From positions 124,001 to 188,000 of the forward strand of contig VXIS01000045.1 of assembly GCA_008704415.1 (NCBI GenBank): 64,000 nucleotides of DNA. The letters are read 5' to 3'. The stretch comes from Sphaerosporella brunnea (lineage: Eukaryota; Ascomycota; Pezizomycetes; Pezizales; Pyronemataceae). Within the stretch, counting starts at the first letter, position 1, and each line of letters opens with the position of its first letter. The translations under genes and the position numbers were made by a program. Positions 60,321 to 64,000 of the stretch are shown here, one piece after another. The notes under the pieces are model-generated. The model was given only the letters and a program-made list of their open reading frames with translations. It had not been told where the DNA came from and did not search any database.

Positions 60321-63070
60321 TCAACTGCAAGTACCTTGATCGATAGCGCCAGCCGGAAATACGGTTGCAACGTCGAGAAAAATGAATGTTTATGTTTGAA
60401 GTCGGATTCACCTGGTCCAATGACTGGCAAACAAGGTGGCTACAATCCTTACACTGCAGATAGGATTCAGCCAGTGTATGCGACGATCCGGATCCGATCG
60501 TAGCGGATATAATTGCAGAATCGATGAGCGGTTGAAACACAACGATACTTTCCCCGCCCCCACTTCAAGTTTTTTTTGAAAGGTTGTGGCCGTCCGCTGT
60601 GTTTCAGTTTACCACACGCTCCAGCCGCGTAAATGTCTCTGATGAGTGCACACGCCGTCCGGCAACAGGAAAGCTTTAAAGACAATGTATTCCAGTCAAC
60701 CAGTCTTTTGTCGATGCAATTGCTTGAAGGGCTTCTTTCTCGTCCACGTGTTGCAAGAGTATCTCGGAGACGCAGGATCCCTGTCGTTCGCTAATTTAGC
60801 AGTCTGGGCTCAAAGCCTTTGAAGGTGGCGGAATTGGTTTGGACCCAGCGCCAGCACGTCAGTCGGGTTCGTGGATGGAAGGGCGAGTGTGAAGGAGCGA
60901 AAGGAAAAGAAGTGTCGTCGACTTTGTGGATTTGGGTTTCTTTTGTCTCCTCTGCAGTGACGACAGATGGTTGTCTGGAGTCGTTGGGATCGAGAGAGCA
61001 GGTATGTAGGAATATGAATACATGACACGAGTTGGGAGAAGAGGACGTGACCGCAGCTCTGAGGTCTTATCCCAATCGAAAACCAACCAGAGTTATTAAT
61101 TAAAGCTGTATCTGAGCCTTTGGGAATCGACATCACACGCAGGAGCTTCCCCAGATCACATACCTACCTAGAGTGAGGGTAGTTATCGAACACGTTACAG
61201 GCGAACCCCCACAGCTACTTCGCCTGCGTCGCACTGCGCCGTTGAGATGGCAATTGCAAATCCCCGAAGGAGGAAAAGGAATAGCGGGTGGCTAGAGATA
61301 GACTACTCTAAAGCGATCGTTCATGAAGGCGGAACATGGGTGGCCAGCAAAAGGTCTCAACCCATATCTCGAGCACGAGAGATGTGATCTGTCAGCTGCA
61401 GCTTCCGTCAATCCTTCTCAAGATTGTTCTTGCAGCCTTGGCTGCCCAACAATCTTCGCCATAGTAAGACATTTTGCTTTCACCTTCAGCATTCCCTTTT
61501 AAGAAATTAAACTATAGCTCTGTCTGGATAGGTATCTACGTAACCAACCAGCCATTATCTCACGGTTGACTTTGACCACACCCAGACGAAGAGAGGTCAT
61601 ACTGCATGTGCGTATACTTGTATGTATATAGAGCACACACGCAGCATGAGCTCGAGGTGATGTACCTATCATATGTATAGTATAGTTGAAGCAAGCCGCG
61701 ACATTGACATTTCGACATCGACTTAGGTGGATTATTCGATACGGAGGGCAATTATCCGATGTTGGCAGCTTGGCCAACTGGATAGCTTTCAGTAAGTATC
61801 GCCTACCTACATACCTAGGTATGTAGGTAGCTACTTCGTACAGACAGGCTCGCTGGGCCAAAAGCTTAGTCGAATCCACGCCGCTGACCTTCACATTGTA
61901 TGCAGCTGGCTGATTCAAGTTTTTGTAGACCACATCATCACAGAACGATGATTCTAGTGCTCCGCGTGATTTGTTTCCGTCGCGCAAGATCCCTAGCAGG
62001 GGGTCGGCTCGTTTTCTTTTACGGGAGCTTCCAACCGGTTTATTTCGATTCAAGACCAAAGCAAGGGCAAAACTAAACTACTTGAGGTAAAGTAGAAGAG
62101 GAGTGAGTGACGGCGGGTGAGGATAGGCTTATTTTTGCGCATATCAGAGGCTGCACCCAAAAGGGAACGCAAAAGGTTGCAAGGACAATCTTCACCAATC
62201 ACCGAGAATTTTGAGAGATGTCAAAGCTGACAGAGCACATCTCGCAAGCTCAAAATGATTAAGATATACCAGTAACAGTTTAGACCGAATGGGTTGAGGG
62301 CAAACAGTCCTCCTCAAGCTCAAGGAGCTTCAAATTGGTCATCCTGCAGCTCTCGGCCTCTCCAAAACACGCATTTTAACTCCAAGGCGAGACATACGTT
62401 AAGTTGTCGGTAGAGAAGGACGTTCTAAAGGAACAAAATTGGAGGCAAATGGCTCACGCCCCCAAAAAATCAATGCCCAACCTGCAAGATCCCAAAAATC
62501 ATTCGGAAGTTTGTCTGCTGTGATATTGGCCAAATTCCTTGTGTGCATCCAGTGTATTCGTACTTAGCGAGAATCTGTTGATCCTCAATAGGGAGCGTTG
62601 CACGTTAAAGCCACAACATGAAGTGACGTCCCTATCCTTTATACTTATACATGCTTGGAAAACAAACACTTCAACACGAAAAGCAACCGTAATAATCGAT
62701 CCCTCATCCATAGGTACGGTAACGAACCTTTTTTGCACGTCGTAATAGAAAACCCATAGAGCGAGGATTATATCGTCCTCGGCGTGGCGTCGTGGCTTGA
62801 TCTGTGGCGCCCAGCCAAGGCATTGGTTTTTGCTGATTTTTGCGAGCAGTAGCCTGAAACTGCTTTAGTGCCCCTCCGATTTGTCTATCTATGAAGAATA
62901 CGCCTGCTGTCGTGTCCTGTCTCCAGGTGACAGCTCCTAGCTCTTCGCATGCACGTCCGACAACCCATTCTCCGATCCACTACCTCCTTTTTCGAAACTC
63001 AGCTACAGCTATTCGAGACTGGATACCCTTCTACCTACTCCGTGATTAACGCAACCCGCCAACGGCCTTG
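60321..63070. other. Gene-poor region upstream of the TBC gene
   Basis: 2.75 kb with no recognised gene. A minus-strand frame at 61499-62059 (186 codons, including RRYLLKAIQLAKLPTSDNCP) is the longest but resembles no family. It crosses the palindromic tract CCTACATACCTAGGTATGTA at 61804-61832. Similar ACCTACCTAG words lie at 61164 and at 13857. An AT-richer stretch covers 62080-62760. Confidence 0.4.
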
Positions 63071-64000
63071 ATGGACGACGACACCCAGCACCACTCCGTC
63101 GATAGCCACACCGATACCGCTACCACAATCCATAGCTCCAGGCCTCGGTCGAACACCCATAACTCTTCCACCAACCTCGAGAAGGAGAAGCTCGAAACTA
63201 TACGAGCCGCATGCGAAGCGGGCTGCCGAGGGGCACTTGTTGAGCTAGCAGTTTCTACCAATGGACTCATCAGTGATGAAGTTCGGCGAGAAGCTTGTAA
63301 GCTCCCCACGCGTCACCGGGATTGTGCTGATCGTAAACCGCCTCGTTTGTCAGGGCCTCTCTTGCTAGGATTCAAAGTCGAGACCACCCCGCAGAAGAAC
63401 ACGGATGACGTCCGCACAGTACCCGAGAGAATGCCATGGGAGGACCTTCCGCCTCACGAGGACGAAGGACAAGTTAAACTTGACGTCGATCGGTCTTTCA
63501 TCTATTATCCCACCAGTATGCAACAGCCCTGGATCCATGCACCACGATATCCCGGTTCGTGCTGAGTAGCACTGAAATTCAAAGCATAGATATGTCACCC
63601 CGGCAGCTAGATGAACGAAAGAAAGAACTGTCAGAATTGATAGTGGGGGTCTTGAGGAGGCATCCAAAGCTGGGCTACTTCCAGGTTAGACTACCCGCGT
63701 GCTGTATCCTGCGCACAGCGGTCTGATTATGCGACAGGGCTTTCACGACATCTGCCAGGTGATTCTCCTCGTTTTGGGGCCAAAGTTGGCTGTCCCAGCA
63801 GTCGAGCACATTGCCTTGTTGAGAATACGTGACTTTATGCTCCCGTCCATGTCACCGGCGGTGGATCATCTCCGTCTTCTCTACCCACTCCTGAACGCTG
63901 CAGACCCGAAGTTATGCGCACATTTATCCCGAACCCAGCCTTTCTTCGCTCTGGCTGCCACTCTCACCTTGTACGCCCACGATATACAAGAGTACAGCAA
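63071..64000 (+). CDS. TBC-domain Rab GTPase-activating protein (TBC1D20/Gyp8-like), 5' part
   Basis: Exons 63071-63296, 63354-63515, 63590-63684 and 63738 onward; the window ends inside the fourth. After an acidic/Ser-rich start, ETIRAACEAGCRGALVELAV, EVRREACWPLLLGF, VKLDVDRSFIYYPTN, LRRHPKLGYFQGFHDICQVI and IRDFMLPSMSPAVDHLRLLY follow. The catalytic pair is present: IxxDxxR as KLDVDR (arginine finger) and YxQG as YFQGFHD (glutamine finger). TBC proteins speed GTP hydrolysis by Rab/Ypt GTPases. The early TBC start and HLRLLYPLL pattern resemble TBC1D20/Gyp8, which act on Rab1/Ypt1 at the ER. The C-terminus, where a membrane anchor would be expected, is beyond the window. Confidence 0.85.

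Noticed and set aside
61499..62059. 186-codon minus-strand open frame
   Set aside because: No similarity to any family I know; it crosses a palindromic repeat and has uneven composition. Likely chance.

Overview
The window is nuclear DNA of a filamentous ascomycete, most likely Pezizomycotina; the class cannot be fixed from sequence alone. The evidence is many short introns of about 45-90 bases with GTRNGT donors, tight head-to-head and tail-to-tail gene spacing, Pezizomycotina-type single-copy housekeeping genes, and ascomycete transposon relics. I assembled gene models by checking that every splice join keeps the reading frame. The larger models (SEC5, IDH2, CSF1, HFL1, threonyl-tRNA synthetase, MRPL7, CYT1, GRC3, NDK1, DRE2, Mms1-like) all close to a whole number of codons.

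Layout. 1-4.2 kb: a Rossmann-fold protein (+) facing the exocyst subunit gene SEC5 (-). 4.4-4.7 kb: a decayed copy of the SF3b10 spliceosome gene, head to head with SEC5. 4.7-12.7 kb: a transposon island. It holds a pogo-like element with a MITE nested in it, a 2.3-kb element with perfect 98-bp inverted ends carrying a minisatellite and a spliced coiled-coil gene, a hAT-type MITE with an 8-bp target duplication, a fold-back element and a DDE transposase relic. 12.8-21.7 kb: CKS1 (-), IDH2 (+), two I9-type proteinase inhibitor genes (the second frameshifted), a mitochondrial keto-acid dehydrogenase kinase (-), Sec61 beta (+) and HEM4 (-).

22.9-37.0 kb: HFL1-like membrane protein (-), divergent from the very large CSF1 gene (+, 3211 codons), then a small secreted GPI-type protein (+). 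37.9-40.2 kb: an NmrA-like reductase pseudogene split by an insertion of about 1.2 kb. 40.3-46.4 kb: mitochondrial ribosomal protein uL5m (-), divergent from cytosolic threonyl-tRNA synthetase (+), then cytochrome c1 (-). 47.8-53.7 kb: an unrecognised coiled-coil/membrane protein (-), divergent from GRC3 (+), followed by NDK1 (+) and DRE2 (+). 54.1-54.4 kb: a transposase relic. 55.5-60.3 kb: a 17-exon DDB1/CPSF-A family gene resembling Mms1 (-). 63.1-64.0 kb: the 5' part of a TBC-domain Rab GAP (+), cut by the window edge.

The gene content is mostly core metabolism and cell biology (secretion, TCA cycle and respiration, haem and Fe-S assembly, translation, nucleotide supply). There is no secondary-metabolite cluster, CRISPR array or other multi-gene accessory system. 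The unusual material is in the 4.4-12.7 kb island and the three broken genes.
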